Below, piece by piece: positions 1 to 8,357 of a stretch of 15,477 nt of DNA. Origin of the DNA: Acidobacteriota bacterium (GTDB lineage Bacteria > Acidobacteriota > Blastocatellia > Pyrinomonadales > Pyrinomonadaceae); the NCBI GenBank assembly GCA_029777145.1, contig JAKOSS010000371.1, positions 1 through 15,477 on the forward strand. Reading direction: 5' to 3'. Numbering within the stretch: the stretch's first letter is position 1; every line of letters starts with the position of its first letter. Below the pieces are notes generated by a model. It was not told the origin of the DNA, did not search any database, and saw only the letters and a program-made list of their open reading frames with translations. Position numbers and translations under genes: made by a program.

Positions 1-958
1 AGATCAGCGCCTGCGAATAGGGATGCAGCGGCTGCTTGTAGATCGAAGCGCCGTCGGCGAGTTCGACGATCTTGCCGAGGTACATTACCGCGACGCGGTC
101 CGAAAGATGACGGACAGCCCGCAGATCGTGAGAAATGAAGAGATATGTCAGATTCTTCTCGGACTGAAGTTCCTCCATCAGGTTCATGATCTGCGCCTGG
201 ATCGAGACATCGAGCGCCGAGATCGGCTCGTCCGCGACGATGAATTCCGGATCGACCGCGAGCGCCCTCGCGATCCCGATGCGCTGCCGTTGTCCGCCCG
301 AGAATTCATGCGGATAGCGCTTGATGAAACGCCGCGAAAGCCCGACCGTTTCCATCAGTTCCTGAACCCGCGCGGAAACCGATCGGCCGTTTGCGAGGCG
401 GAAGGTCCGGATCGGTTCGCCGATGATGTCGCCGACGGTCATCCGCGGATTGAGGCTCGCATACGGATCCTGAAAAATCATTTGAAGATGGCGACGATTG
501 TCGCGCATCGCGCTGTCAGAGAGGTGCGTCATGTCCTCGCCGCGGAATACTACCCGCCCGCCGGTCGGATTCGTCAGCCTGAGGATCGCTTTTCCGAGTG
601 TCGATTTTCCACAGCCTGATTCGCCGACGAGCCCGAGGGTTTCGCCTCGTTTGATATCAAGTGTGACGCCATCGACGGCGCGAACGACCGCCTGCTTCTT
701 TCGCGAGAAAATACCGCCGCCGGACGTCTTGTAGTGAACTTTCAGATCCTCAAGCGCGACAAGCGTATCGACCTTCGGCCGTTCCGGCGTTCTTTCGACA
801 GGCGTATCGACCTTCGGACGTTCAGGCTTTCTTTCGACCGCCTTCTCAGTAACAGAATCGACCAGCACATCGGTGCCGCAGTGGCCGCATTTCACGTGAC
901 GCTCGCCGGTGAATTCCAGCGACGCCGAGCACATCGGACATTTCAATGCATTTGCCAT
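1..958 (-). CDS. oppF: Oligopeptide ABC transporter ATP-binding protein with N-terminal zinc ribbon (partial, 3' end outside window)
   Basis: The gene starts at the ATG at 958-956 and is open to the left edge, giving 319 residues with no stop. It is the second ATPase of the peptide importer and would hydrolyse ATP at the inner membrane with OppD. Visible motifs are Walker [10 protein letters not shown] (112-120), the Q-loop FQDP (162-165), the signature FSGGQRQR (219-226), Walker B FIVADEP (239-245), D-loop SALD (247-250) and H-loop His277. Before the ABC domain there are about 70 extra residues. These hold a CxxC-x13-CxxC zinc ribbon (Cys7, Cys10, Cys24, Cys27), then two 13-residue repeats rich in Glu, Arg, Pro and Lys (41-66). 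Ordinary OppF/DppF proteins begin close to the ABC core, so this extension is unusual. The start lies one base after the TAG of the upstream lipoprotein gene, so translation is probably coupled. OppF rather than OppD is inferred from position and sequence style. Confidence 0.93.
   Translation of the reverse strand, partial: MANALKCPMCSASLEFTGERHVKCGHCGTDVLVDSVTEKAVERKPERPKVDTPVERTPERPKVDTLVALEDLKVHYKTSGGGIFSRKKQAVVRAVDGVTLDIKRGETLGLVGESGCGKSTLGKAILRLTNPTGGRVVFRGEDMTHLSDSAMRDNRRHLQMIFQDPYASLNPRMTVGDIIGEPIRTFRLANGRSVSARVQELMETVGLSRRFIKRYPHEFSGGQRQRIGIARALAVDPEFIVADEPISALDVSIQAQIMNLMEELQSEKNLTYLFISHDLRAVRHLSDRVAVMYLGKIVELADGASIYKQPLHPYSQALI
761..838 (-). repeat. 39-bp tandem repeat, two copies, inside oppF
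   Basis: Two in-frame 39-bp units encode the consecutive segments [13 protein letters not shown] and [13 protein letters not shown] (residues 41-66 of OppF). They differ by only two amino acids, and the nucleotide copies also differ by a few changes. The segment links the zinc ribbon to the ATPase domain and is likely a charged flexible tether. Copy number may vary between strains, which is inference. Confidence 0.85.
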
Positions 959-959
959 A

Positions 960-1625
960 CTAATTTCCGGAACCGATCTTTGGAGCCTCGATCTTGACCG
1001 GCGTATCGAAGTCATACGTCGTGACGATCCGTTGCGTTTGCTTGCCGATCCGATTTTCGACGACCGATTTCATCACCAATCCGTTCTCCCGGTCGATCCA
1101 CATTTTCGTCACGGAATCGATAGACGATCCGCCAGTTCGGTGAGCGTAAACCGTCGTTTTCTTGCCGTTCAGCGTCTCCTCCCCGAGCACCTGGACGTCC
1201 TGGATCTTTTTGACGTCCTCTTCAGTCAGCGCATTTTCCTGGATCTTTTTGAAGCCGCTCATGTCGTAGTCAGACTTGATCCACTTTCCGTTTTCTTTCG
1301 TGAAGGTCTGATCGCCGATGATGATCGCCTCGTTCCCGCCCTGTTTGAAATGAAACCGGTCCGGCGCAACGTACTGGATCTCGCCGCTCAGCGCGGGGCT
1401 CGACTCGATCTCCGTACGCGCCGTCCAGAACTTCAGATCCTTCAACTTCCGGGCGGAAGTCACGACCTCTTCCTTTGCCTTTTCGGATTCGGCGGTTTCC
1501 GTGTTGGCCGCGGCCGACGGTGTCGTGTTCGGCGTCGGAACGGTCGACGAATTCGCCGGCGCCTCGTTTGACGAAGAGCAGGCAGCAACGAACGACAGTA
1601 TCATCAGGATCAGTATTCGTTTCAT
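960..1625 (-). CDS. Exported lipoprotein, LolA/LppX-like fold suspected
   Basis: The product has 221 residues. The start is the ATG at 1625-1623, which overlaps the oppD stop as ATGA and has AAGGAG about 11 nt upstream. A start further upstream would run well into oppD. The N-terminus is a lipoprotein signal with lipobox VAAC, so Cys16 should be lipidated. A Ser/Thr/Pro/Ala/Glu-rich tether (17-55) follows, then a mostly beta domain. Stretches such as FWTARTEI (66-73), [13 protein letters not shown] (81-93), the paired GDQTF and KWIKS strands, and [14 protein letters not shown] (174-187) resemble the half-barrel of LolA/LolB/LppX-type lipoprotein carriers. That assignment rests on pattern only. 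It lies between oppD and oppF and is presumably co-expressed with them. It could be an envelope accessory of the importer or a lipid-binding passenger. Confidence 0.8.
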   Translation of the reverse strand: MKRILILMILSFVAACSSSNEAPANSSTVPTPNTTPSAAANTETAESEKAKEEVVTSARKLKDLKFWTARTEIESSPALSGEIQYVAPDRFHFKQGGNEAIIIGDQTFTKENGKWIKSDYDMSGFKKIQENALTEEDVKKIQDVQVLGEETLNGKKTTVYAHRTGGSSIDSVTKMWIDRENGLVMKSVVENRIGKQTQRIVTTYDFDTPVKIEAPKIGSGN

Positions 1626-2641
1626 CCTTTGACGTTCTCCTTCGACGATTCCGCGTAAACCTCGTTCGCAAAATGGCACAGCGACGAGTGATGTTCATTG
1701 ATTCGCACAAACGGCGGAAATTCGGTCGAACATTTCGTCTCGGCCCGTTCGCAGCGTTCGGCGAACGGACAACCGGGCGGCAGGTGCGCGACGTCGGGCG
1801 GCAGGCCCGGAATCTGGTAGAGTTCCTTTCCCTGCTCATGCGCGGGATCGGGAACACTTCTCAAAAGTCCCTTTGTGTACGGGTTCGCCGGCATCGCGAA
1901 AAGCTCTTTCGTCGGCGCCATTTCAAACACCTTGCCGGCGTACATGACAATGATGTTGTCGGTCATTCCGGCGACGACCCCGAGATCGTGCGTGATCAGA
2001 ATGACGCTCGTTCCCATCCGTTTCTTGAGATCCTTGATCAGTTCAAGGATCTGCGCCTGGATCGTCACGTCGAGCGCGGTCGTCGGTTCGTCCGCGATCA
2101 GGAGCTCCGGATCGCAGCTCAGCGCCATCGCGATCATCACGCGCTGACGCATTCCGCCGGAGAATTCATGCGGATAGTCGTCGATCCGCGACTCGGCGTC
2201 GGGAATTCCGACGAGCTTCAGCATGTTGATCGCGTGCTTGCGTGCCTGCGCCGGCGTGTGTCCGAGATGCAGTTCGGTAACTTCCGAAAGCTGTTTTGAG
2301 ATCTTGAGGAATGGATTGAGCGACGTCATCGGATCCTGAAAGATCATCGCGATGCGCTTGCCGCGGATCCGTCGGACCTCCTCGATCGGCAGCGCGAGAA
2401 CATCGATGCCGTCAAACGTGATCTTGCCGCCGGCGATCTTTCCCGGCGGTTCCGGGATCAGCCGCATGACCGACAGATTCGTCACCGACTTGCCGCTTCC
2501 GGACTCGCCGACGATCCCGAGCGTCTCGCCTTTTTTGAGTTCGAACGTGATGCCGTCGACCGCCTTGACCAAACCGTCTTCGGTTTGGAAATAGGTCTTC
2601 AGGTCGTTGACCGAGAGAATTGTTCCGTTGGAAATACTCAT
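1622..2641 (-). CDS. oppD: Oligopeptide ABC transporter ATP-binding protein
   Basis: The product has 339 residues, a normal length for OppD/DppD. It is an inner-membrane-associated ATPase that would pair with OppF to power the OppBC channel. Motifs in order are Walker A GESGSGKS (45-52), the Q-loop FQDP (101-104), the signature FSGGM (160-164), Walker B LLIADEP (180-186), TALD (188-191) and H-loop His218. The C-terminal oligopeptide-transporter extension holds four cysteines at 291, 297, 304 and 322. This pattern is known in OppD/DppD-type proteins and has been linked to an iron-sulfur cluster in some of them. The start is the ATG at 2641, 7 bp after the stop of the Uma2-like gene. No strong ribosome-binding site is visible, so coupling is likely. 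Its end overlaps the next lipoprotein gene by 4 bp. Confidence 0.95.
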   Translation of the reverse strand: MSISNGTILSVNDLKTYFQTEDGLVKAVDGITFELKKGETLGIVGESGSGKSVTNLSVMRLIPEPPGKIAGGKITFDGIDVLALPIEEVRRIRGKRIAMIFQDPMTSLNPFLKISKQLSEVTELHLGHTPAQARKHAINMLKLVGIPDAESRIDDYPHEFSGGMRQRVMIAMALSCDPELLIADEPTTALDVTIQAQILELIKDLKKRMGTSVILITHDLGVVAGMTDNIIVMYAGKVFEMAPTKELFAMPANPYTKGLLRSVPDPAHEQGKELYQIPGLPPDVAHLPPGCPFAERCERAETKCSTEFPPFVRINEHHSSLCHFANEVYAESSKENVKG

Positions 2642-2648
2642 TTCTTGA

Positions 2649-3311
2649 TCAGGCCCCGACTCTCATCCTGAGCCAATTTTGAAAATCCGAAAGGACGACG
2701 AATTGTTTTTCCGACTGTCCGCGTCCGATGAATTCGGTCAGGATCGCCGCGCTGAGCATCGGAATCTCCACGCTTTCGGGTATCTCATGATAAGTACCGT
2801 CGGCTTGGAGCTTGCGGATGATCAGCCGCTCGCCGTCGTATTGCCAGAACTCGGCGATCCCGAAGTCGGAATAGATCCCGACTTTGTGATCGGATCGATG
2901 ATGAACATCGATCTCAACAACTATGTCAGGCGCGAGTTCGAGCTCCTCATCGACCATCGACCTGGTCTGATGGATGTCCGCCTTGCTGACAAAATATGAA
3001 AGATCAGGTTCAACTCCAAATTTTCTGCGTTTCGATCGCATCGTCGCGCTCCCGGTCGGCACGACCTCCTTTCGCAGGGCCAGTCCCGCAAAAGTTATGA
3101 AATTGTGAAGCAGACCTGCGATGAGTTCATGCAGTTCTGAGGTGGGCATTACGGTAAGGGTTCCTTCGTTGAACGTGAGTTTCAGGCCACTGCCTTCGCC
3201 GATTTCTTCGGACAATTGCTCGTACGCCGGCCAATCGAGACCGACGTACTGCATCGGATACTGGAGCCGCAGCAGCGCGTCGATAGAGATCGATACTTGA
3301 GATGTAAACAT
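2649..3311 (-). CDS. Uma2-family (DUF820) PD-(D/E)XK nuclease-like protein
   Basis: The product has 220 residues from the ATG at 3311. A further in-frame start at 3338 would add nine residues and overlap the previous gene by 19 bp. Neither start has a well-placed ribosome-binding site. The pattern fits the Uma2/DUF820 family: an early W-x-x-Y helix (27-30), LTFNEGTLTVMPTSELHE (45-62), EPDLSYFV (101-108), APDIVVEIDV (127-136), then DHKVGIYSDFGIAEFWQYD (141-159). Candidate catalytic residues are Asp103, Glu133 and Lys143. The usual V-[LI]-S-P-S after the Glu strand is replaced by a DVHHRS stretch. The family is restriction-endonuclease-like in fold and often multicopy, but its biological role is largely unknown. 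Placement between oppC and oppD, 7 bp before oppD, is odd and suggests insertion into the transporter operon. Confidence 0.85.
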   Translation of the reverse strand: MFTSQVSISIDALLRLQYPMQYVGLDWPAYEQLSEEIGEGSGLKLTFNEGTLTVMPTSELHELIAGLLHNFITFAGLALRKEVVPTGSATMRSKRRKFGVEPDLSYFVSKADIHQTRSMVDEELELAPDIVVEIDVHHRSDHKVGIYSDFGIAEFWQYDGERLIIRKLQADGTYHEIPESVEIPMLSAAILTEFIGRGQSEKQFVVLSDFQNWLRMRVGA

Positions 3312-3319
3312 TTTGTGTA

Positions 3320-3838
3320 CTACTTCGCTTCCTTGCATTGCCGGATGCCGCCGTTCTCGACGATATCGATCACGGTCACGACATTCCGGCCTTTGTATTT
3401 GGCGTAGAAAAAGCTGACGCCGCGGTATTCGAGTCCGTCCTTCGATTTGCCGTACACCTTATAGACGTCTTCAAGCGTGCTCCGGCTCAAGGTGATGCCT
3501 TTGCCGGTCTTGACAAAAAACGGCGCCCGCATTTCGATGTCGAAGATCACTTGTTTCTTGTCCGCCTGGCAGTGGTAATAGGAGATTCCGCCGGGATAGA
3601 CGAGCTGCGTCGAGTATTTCTTGTACTTGACGGTCCGCAGTGGCTTTCCGAATTTCTTGATGACATCAGCCGCGGTCGAACGCCCGACGACGATGCCGTC
3701 GAGCCCGACACCTTCCTTCGCGATCTTCACACGGGCCGGCTGTTTCGGATCTTTTTTCACGGCCTGGGCCGGCACCGCGAGCGACAGTGCCGCGATCGTC
3801 GCACCGAGAACAAGAACCGTGATCAATAGTTTTTTCAT
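3320..3838 (-). CDS. Small exported protein with two SmpA/BLIP-like repeats
   Basis: The product has 172 residues. The ATG at 3838 is preferred because GGAGGAG lies directly upstream with good spacing. A TTG four codons earlier would use that same site as coding sequence. Residues 1-26 form a Sec signal peptide ending in AQA with cleavage expected before Val27. The mature part has an internal duplication: GIVVGRSTAADVIKKFGK (48-65) and GITLSRSTLEDVYKVYGK (114-131), each followed by beta strands. The pattern G-x-x-x-x-R-S-T-x-x-D-V-x-x-x-[FY]-G-K is typical of small periplasmic domains of the SmpA/OmlA or BLIP type. Two cysteines (90 and 167) could form a disulfide. It sits about 30 bp after oppC and 8 bp before the Uma2-like gene, so it probably belongs to the opp transcript. 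Function is not known. Confidence 0.8.
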   Translation of the reverse strand: MKKLLITVLVLGATIAALSLAVPAQAVKKDPKQPARVKIAKEGVGLDGIVVGRSTAADVIKKFGKPLRTVKYKKYSTQLVYPGGISYYHCQADKKQVIFDIEMRAPFFVKTGKGITLSRSTLEDVYKVYGKSKDGLEYRGVSFFYAKYKGRNVVTVIDIVENGGIRQCKEAK

Positions 3839-3868
3839 TTTCTCCTCCAAATTCGGGGGCGAATATTA

Positions 3869-4831
3869 CTAGAACTTCCGTGTTTGCGGATCGAGCGCGT
3901 CACGCAGCCCGTCTCCCAAAAAGTTGAGCGAAAACAGCGTCAACGCCATCGTCACGCCGGGAAAGATAAGCTGCCACGGGTAAACCGAGATCGCCTTGAT
4001 GCCTTCCGCGGCGAGGCTTCCCCACGAGGCGTATGGCGGCTGGACCCCGAGTCCGAGAAACGACAGGAACGCCTCGGTCAGCATCACCGACGGAACCGTC
4101 AGCGTCGCGTAAACGATGACCGGACCGAGCGTGTTCGGGACGAGATGCCGAAAGATGATCGCCGGCGTCGAGACGCCCGTCGCGCGCGCGGCGAGCACGA
4201 AATCCTGATTCTTCAGGCTCAGCACCTGGCCGCGGACGACCCGCGCCATCGTCAGCCATGAAACGCAGCCGAGCGCGAAGAACAGCAGAAAAATCTGGTT
4301 TAGTCCCTGATTGTTCTCGCCGCCGAGTTTTGCCGAGATCGCTTCGATCCAGCCCGGCGTGTTCGGTCCGCCGAAAACCGACAAGAGGACGATGACGATC
4401 AGGATGAACGGGATCGAGTAGAGAATGTCGACGATCCGCATCAGGACATTGTCGACGAACCCGCCGAGATAGCCGGCGATCGCGCCGTAGGAAACGCCGA
4501 TGATGAGCGACACGAACGTCGAGATGATCGCCACCATGAGCGAGATCCGTCCGCCCATCAGGACGCGCGCCAGAATGTCACGGCCCGCGTCGTCGGTTCC
4601 CATCGGATGCTGCAGCGACGGCGGAAACGACTTCGTCAACGCATAATCCGGCGGAATGAAATCGTATGTGTAGCCGGTCGTTCGCTCGATGATCGGCGGC
4701 CCGACAATGACTGCGACCGCCATGACCGCGATGACGATCATGCCGAACACGGCCAGTTTGTTTCGCAGCAGCCGCTTCCAGGCGTCTGCCCAAAGCGATG
4801 CACCTTTCAGAACTTCAGTTTCGTTCGTCAT
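3869..4831 (-). CDS. oppC: Oligopeptide ABC transporter permease, DppC/OppC type
   Basis: The product has 320 residues, a normal length for OppC/DppC inner-membrane permeases. After a cytoplasmic N-terminus there is a first membrane segment near 26-48. The family signature HPMGTDDAGRDILARVLMG (75-93) follows, then further hydrophobic segments near 97-121, 131-153, 179-197, 233-255 and 285-305. The EAA-like loop that contacts the ATPases lies near 213-232 (LAARATGVSTPAIIFRHLVP). The C-terminus DGLRDALDPQTRKF is characteristic of the family. The gene starts 6 bp after the oppB stop. The start ATG at 4831 has only a weak purine stretch upstream, consistent with translational coupling. Confidence 0.95.
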   Translation of the reverse strand: MTNETEVLKGASLWADAWKRLLRNKLAVFGMIVIAVMAVAVIVGPPIIERTTGYTYDFIPPDYALTKSFPPSLQHPMGTDDAGRDILARVLMGGRISLMVAIISTFVSLIIGVSYGAIAGYLGGFVDNVLMRIVDILYSIPFILIVIVLLSVFGGPNTPGWIEAISAKLGGENNQGLNQIFLLFFALGCVSWLTMARVVRGQVLSLKNQDFVLAARATGVSTPAIIFRHLVPNTLGPVIVYATLTVPSVMLTEAFLSFLGLGVQPPYASWGSLAAEGIKAISVYPWQLIFPGVTMALTLFSLNFLGDGLRDALDPQTRKF

Positions 4832-4837
4832 GCCTAA

Positions 4838-5752
4838 TTACTCGTACCTGATCCGCGGATCGAGGAATCCGTACGAAATGTCGACCAGAAGATTGAAAAG
4901 CATGATCATGATCGACAGGAATGCGACGATCCCGAGCGTCAACGGTTCGTCGCGGTTGAAAACCGACTGAATAAAGATGTTGCCGAGGCCGGGGATCGCG
5001 AAGATCTTCTCGACGACGATCGTGCCGGCGAGCAGCGCCGCGAGCGCGGGTCCGGTGAACGAAACGACCGGGATCAATCCGCCGCGGATCGCGTGGCGCA
5101 TCAATACGGTCTTTTCATCGAGTCCTTTGGCGCGCGCCGTACGGATGTAGTCGGACCTCAACACCTCGAGCATGCCCGCGCGCGTCAGCCGAGCGATGTA
5201 GGCGGCGTAAAGCGCCGAGAGCGTGATCACCGGAAGCACTAGCCCCGACAGGCTCCAGCGCGCCGGCGGAAGCCAGAACAGCCAGAGCGAGAAGACCATC
5301 ACGAGCAGCGGCCCGAGCACGAAACTCGGGACCGACAGACCGAGCATCGCGAACGACATCGACGCGTAGTCGAAGATCGAATTCTGCTTCAGCGAGGCGA
5401 TTATCCCGGCCGAAAGTCCGACGATCAGCGCGAGGCCGTACGCCAGAAGCCCGATCGTCGCCGAGTACGGGAAATGCCTCCGAATGATCTCGTTTACCGA
5501 CTGCCCCTCATACTTCAGCGAATCGCCGAAATCGAGCCTGACGATGTTCCACATCATGATCCCATACTGCTGGTACCACGGTTTGTCGAGTCCGTACTTC
5601 GCGCGGATATTCTCCTCAACGGCTTGCGGCAGGCGCTTTTCGGCGGAGTAGAAGTTCCCGGGCGCGACCCTGATCAGCGCCCATGTGAGCGTGATAACGA
5701 TCAGCGCCATGGGAATGATCAGTAGCAATCGCCGGATGATGAAACTCAGCAT
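4838..5752 (-). CDS. oppB: Oligopeptide ABC transporter permease, DppB/OppB type
   Basis: The product has 304 residues, the expected size for OppB/DppB. It begins MLSFIIRRLLLIIP with a first membrane helix at about 5-28. The periplasmic loop contains the typical YGLDKPWYQQY (53-63) and LDFGDSLKY (73-81) stretches. Membrane segments follow near 98-120, 130-160, 168-190, 225-248 and 272-292. The EAA loop is at about 202-221 (YIRTARAKGLDEKTVLMRHA). EKIFAIPGLG (248-257) and the end FLDPRIRYE are conserved family features. It forms the membrane channel with OppC. The gene starts 2 bp after the stop of the binding-protein gene, so coupling is near certain. Confidence 0.95.
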   Translation of the reverse strand: MLSFIIRRLLLIIPMALIVITLTWALIRVAPGNFYSAEKRLPQAVEENIRAKYGLDKPWYQQYGIMMWNIVRLDFGDSLKYEGQSVNEIIRRHFPYSATIGLLAYGLALIVGLSAGIIASLKQNSIFDYASMSFAMLGLSVPSFVLGPLLVMVFSLWLFWLPPARWSLSGLVLPVITLSALYAAYIARLTRAGMLEVLRSDYIRTARAKGLDEKTVLMRHAIRGGLIPVVSFTGPALAALLAGTIVVEKIFAIPGLGNIFIQSVFNRDEPLTLGIVAFLSIMIMLFNLLVDISYGFLDPRIRYE

Positions 5753-5754
5753 AA

Positions 5755-8217
5755 TTATTGTCTCCCAACCGTCGACTCAAGCTGTTTCAGCTGCTCGACA
5801 ACCTGCGGGTCATCACGGTCCATGATCCCCTCAACGTCCGTATCCCACTTCGCCGGATCGCGTTCGATATAGACGAATTTCCACGGGAAAAGCGTTCCGG
5901 GATTCGGGTATAAGCCCTTGATCCACGGCTTTTTCATCCAGTTCGTGGCGTTGATCGTGAGCGGGATCGACGGCAACTGATCGAGCAAGTAATACTCGGC
6001 CCGCGCCATCATCTCGAAACGCTTTTGCGGATCCAGTTCGTAGTTCGCGTCGTCGAGCATCTTGTCGTACTTCGGATCGTGAAATCCGGCGCCGCCGTCG
6101 TTAACTTCGCCGTACTGGAGACTCAGGAACGTGTATGGATCCATGTAGTCGCCCGACCAGAGGCTCTGCGCCAGACCGTCGTAACGCATTGCGTTGCGGT
6201 CGGCGAGAAACGTCTTGAACTCCTGATTCTTCAGCGGAACGGTGATGCCGAGATTTTGACGCCACTGCGCCTGAATGAACTCGGCGACCTGCCGGTTCGA
6301 TTCGGTCGTATTGAAAGTCAGCGCGATCTTGTCGGTCGGAAAACTCGGACACTCGAAATTGCCGTTGTTCTCCTGCACCGGGAAGCCGAGCTCGCCGAGG
6401 ATCTTGCGGGCCGCCGCCGGATCGAACTGACGCCGGTACTTCTCCCAATCCTCGACCGAGATGCCGCGCTCTTTTCTGATCTCTTCGCCGACCTTCGCCA
6501 TCGCCTTATCGTACTCGGGGAAAATTCCGGATGGCGTGATCGAGTACAGCGGTTTCGTGATCTTGCGGAACTTCGCCAACGCAACGCGGTCGATGCCGAG
6601 CGAGAACGCGCGCCGAAGCTTAGGATTGTTGAACGGAGGTTTGCGGACGTTGAAACTGTAATAGGCGGTCGCGCTTTCGGGAAAATTCAGGTATTCATCA
6701 GTGTACGCCGAGATCTTCTCGATCCAGGCCGCGGGGACGGCGTGATTTTGGAACGCGTCCACCGCGCCCGATTTGTAGAGATTCAGGGTCGTCGCCTGTT
6801 CTTCGACCGCATAAAACGCGATCCCGTCGAGATGCACGTTGGCGGCGTCCCAGTAATTCGGATCCTTTTCGACCACCAGCCGATCGTACGGATGATATTC
6901 CTTGAGCTTGAACGGCCCGCTGGTAACGATGTTTTCCGGCCGCGTCCAGCTCTTCCCGAACTTCTCGATCGCCTGCTGCGGCACGACCTTGAACAGCTGG
7001 TGCGTCAGCAATCCGAGAAAGAACGGCGCCGACTGCCGGAGCGTGATGCGGAACGTGTTGTCGTCGATCGCTTCGACACCGAGATCCTTCGCCTCGATCG
7101 GCACCAGCGCGGCGGCCGCGATTTCGTCTGGATACATCTGCTCGAGAAGAAATCGGTTGGCGTAAAAGAGCTTCCCGAGCGGTTTCTTCTTCGACTTTTC
7201 CTGTTCGGCGATCTTTGCCGGATCGGTCAGCTTTGCGATCTCCGCGTCGACCGCGGCATTCGCGTCCGCCCGTTTTTTGTTCTCGGCGGCGATCGCGTCG
7301 GCGAGTCCTTTGGCGCCGTCCGGAAGCGTCATCGTTGCCAGCCAATCCTGCGCAAACAAACTCCCCGCATCGAGTGCCTTGTTGAGGCCGTCCGCGAGCG
7401 ATTGCTTCGCGGCATCCGAACAATTGTCGGAGCACGAGAGCGCGTCGGACGCGAGACTTGATGAAAGGTTCTTCGACAGCGGATCAGCCGCGGCCTTGAT
7501 TTTGCGAACGAGCGACGCGGCGTCTTTCAGGTCAGCCGCACGGATCGCGAAGATGGCCTTGAGTTTCGGATTCCCTTCGATCGCCTGCGCGCGCTTGAGC
7601 GGCGCTCCCGGCAGCGTGAGCCTCGTCGGCGACTGAATGTACTTGTGAAACTCGGTTTCGGGACCGAACGGCGCACGCGGCGTTTCCGTCGCCGCTTCAT
7701 CGGCGACATCGTTCTCGGTCACGAATTTTCCGTCGCGCTGCAGAAACAGCTGATTGCCGTTGTATGCCTCGGCGTACTTAATGAAGTACCCCAATTGCAC
7801 TGTCTGCGACGTCAGCGAAGGATCGAACGCGCGGCGGAAACTGTACTCGAAATCGCGGGCCGTGATCGGCGCACCGTCGCTGAATTTCCCGTTGTTCCTG
7901 ATATGAAAAATGAACTCGTCGACCTTCGGCGAGACTTCCCAGCTTTCGGCGAGCGCCGGTATCGGCTGAAGCGTTTTCGGATGAACCTCAACAAGGCCTT
8001 CGTAGAGCGACGCGTAGATCCGGGCTTCCGGCTGGCCGCCCGAAATATGCGGGTCGAGCGTCGCCGGCTCCGAGCCGGAAACGTAACGCAAAACATTGTC
8101 GCCGTGCGGTTTGGAACTTCCGAAATATTTGTTGTCGGCGGATCCGGTGCACCCGACCAACATCAACGCGACGAGATAAACGACGATCCGCGCACTACGT
8201 AGGCTGATAAGTTTCAT
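5755..8217 (-). CDS. oppA: Peptide-binding lipoprotein (SBP family 5) with large internal insertion
   Basis: The product has 820 residues from the ATG at 8217, which has AGGAG about 11 nt upstream. Starting further upstream would spoil the signal sequence. The lipobox LVGC puts the lipidated cysteine at 23. Family-5 binding-protein features include YVSGSEPATLDPHISGG (45-61), YEGLVEVHPKTLQPIPALAESWEV (72-95), FHIRNNGKFSDGAPITARDFEYSFRRA (104-130), DDNTFRITL (385-393) and TSGPFKLKEYHPYDRLVVEKDPNYWD (432-457). OppA-type proteins are usually about 500-600 residues. Here roughly 200 extra residues (about 158-375) lie where others have a short loop. The extra segment is rich in Ala, Lys, Asp and Glu, mostly helical-looking, with a CSDNC pair (262-266). 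It would capture peptides outside the inner membrane for OppBCDF. The oppB start follows after 2 bp. Confidence 0.92.
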   Translation of the reverse strand: MKLISLRSARIVVYLVALMLVGCTGSADNKYFGSSKPHGDNVLRYVSGSEPATLDPHISGGQPEARIYASLYEGLVEVHPKTLQPIPALAESWEVSPKVDEFIFHIRNNGKFSDGAPITARDFEYSFRRAFDPSLTSQTVQLGYFIKYAEAYNGNQLFLQRDGKFVTENDVADEAATETPRAPFGPETEFHKYIQSPTRLTLPGAPLKRAQAIEGNPKLKAIFAIRAADLKDAASLVRKIKAAADPLSKNLSSSLASDALSCSDNCSDAAKQSLADGLNKALDAGSLFAQDWLATMTLPDGAKGLADAIAAENKKRADANAAVDAEIAKLTDPAKIAEQEKSKKKPLGKLFYANRFLLEQMYPDEIAAAALVPIEAKDLGVEAIDDNTFRITLRQSAPFFLGLLTHQLFKVVPQQAIEKFGKSWTRPENIVTSGPFKLKEYHPYDRLVVEKDPNYWDAANVHLDGIAFYAVEEQATTLNLYKSGAVDAFQNHAVPAAWIEKISAYTDEYLNFPESATAYYSFNVRKPPFNNPKLRRAFSLGIDRVALAKFRKITKPLYSITPSGIFPEYDKAMAKVGEEIRKERGISVEDWEKYRRQFDPAAARKILGELGFPVQENNGNFECPSFPTDKIALTFNTTESNRQVAEFIQAQWRQNLGITVPLKNQEFKTFLADRNAMRYDGLAQSLWSGDYMDPYTFLSLQYGEVNDGGAGFHDPKYDKMLDDANYELDPQKRFEMMARAEYYLLDQLPSIPLTINATNWMKKPWIKGLYPNPGTLFPWKFVYIERDPAKWDTDVEGIMDRDDPQVVEQLKQLESTVGRQ

Positions 8218-8357
8218 TCGACGGAAACTCCTAATATTGAAAAAACTCGTCGATTCTTCAGAGAGATGCGTACCTATTGGCGAGAACAAGACAAACCTGC
8301 AACTGCCTAGAACTTACCACGTTACGGGTTTTTCAAGCAAGATGTCGATTTTCTGCA

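Noticed and set aside
23..1571. Plus-strand open frames opposite oppF and the lipoprotein
   Set aside because: They are antisense shadows. The minus-strand frames carry intact ABC motifs and a lipobox.
2649..3311. Uma2-like gene as a toxin-antitoxin or defence system
   Set aside because: No partner antitoxin or defence gene sits beside it. Its neighbours are all transporter or envelope genes.
6025..7461. A 478-codon plus-strand open frame opposite oppA
   Set aside because: It lies fully antisense to a clear binding-protein gene, has an Arg-rich composition typical of antisense frames in GC-rich DNA, and shows no recognisable motif.
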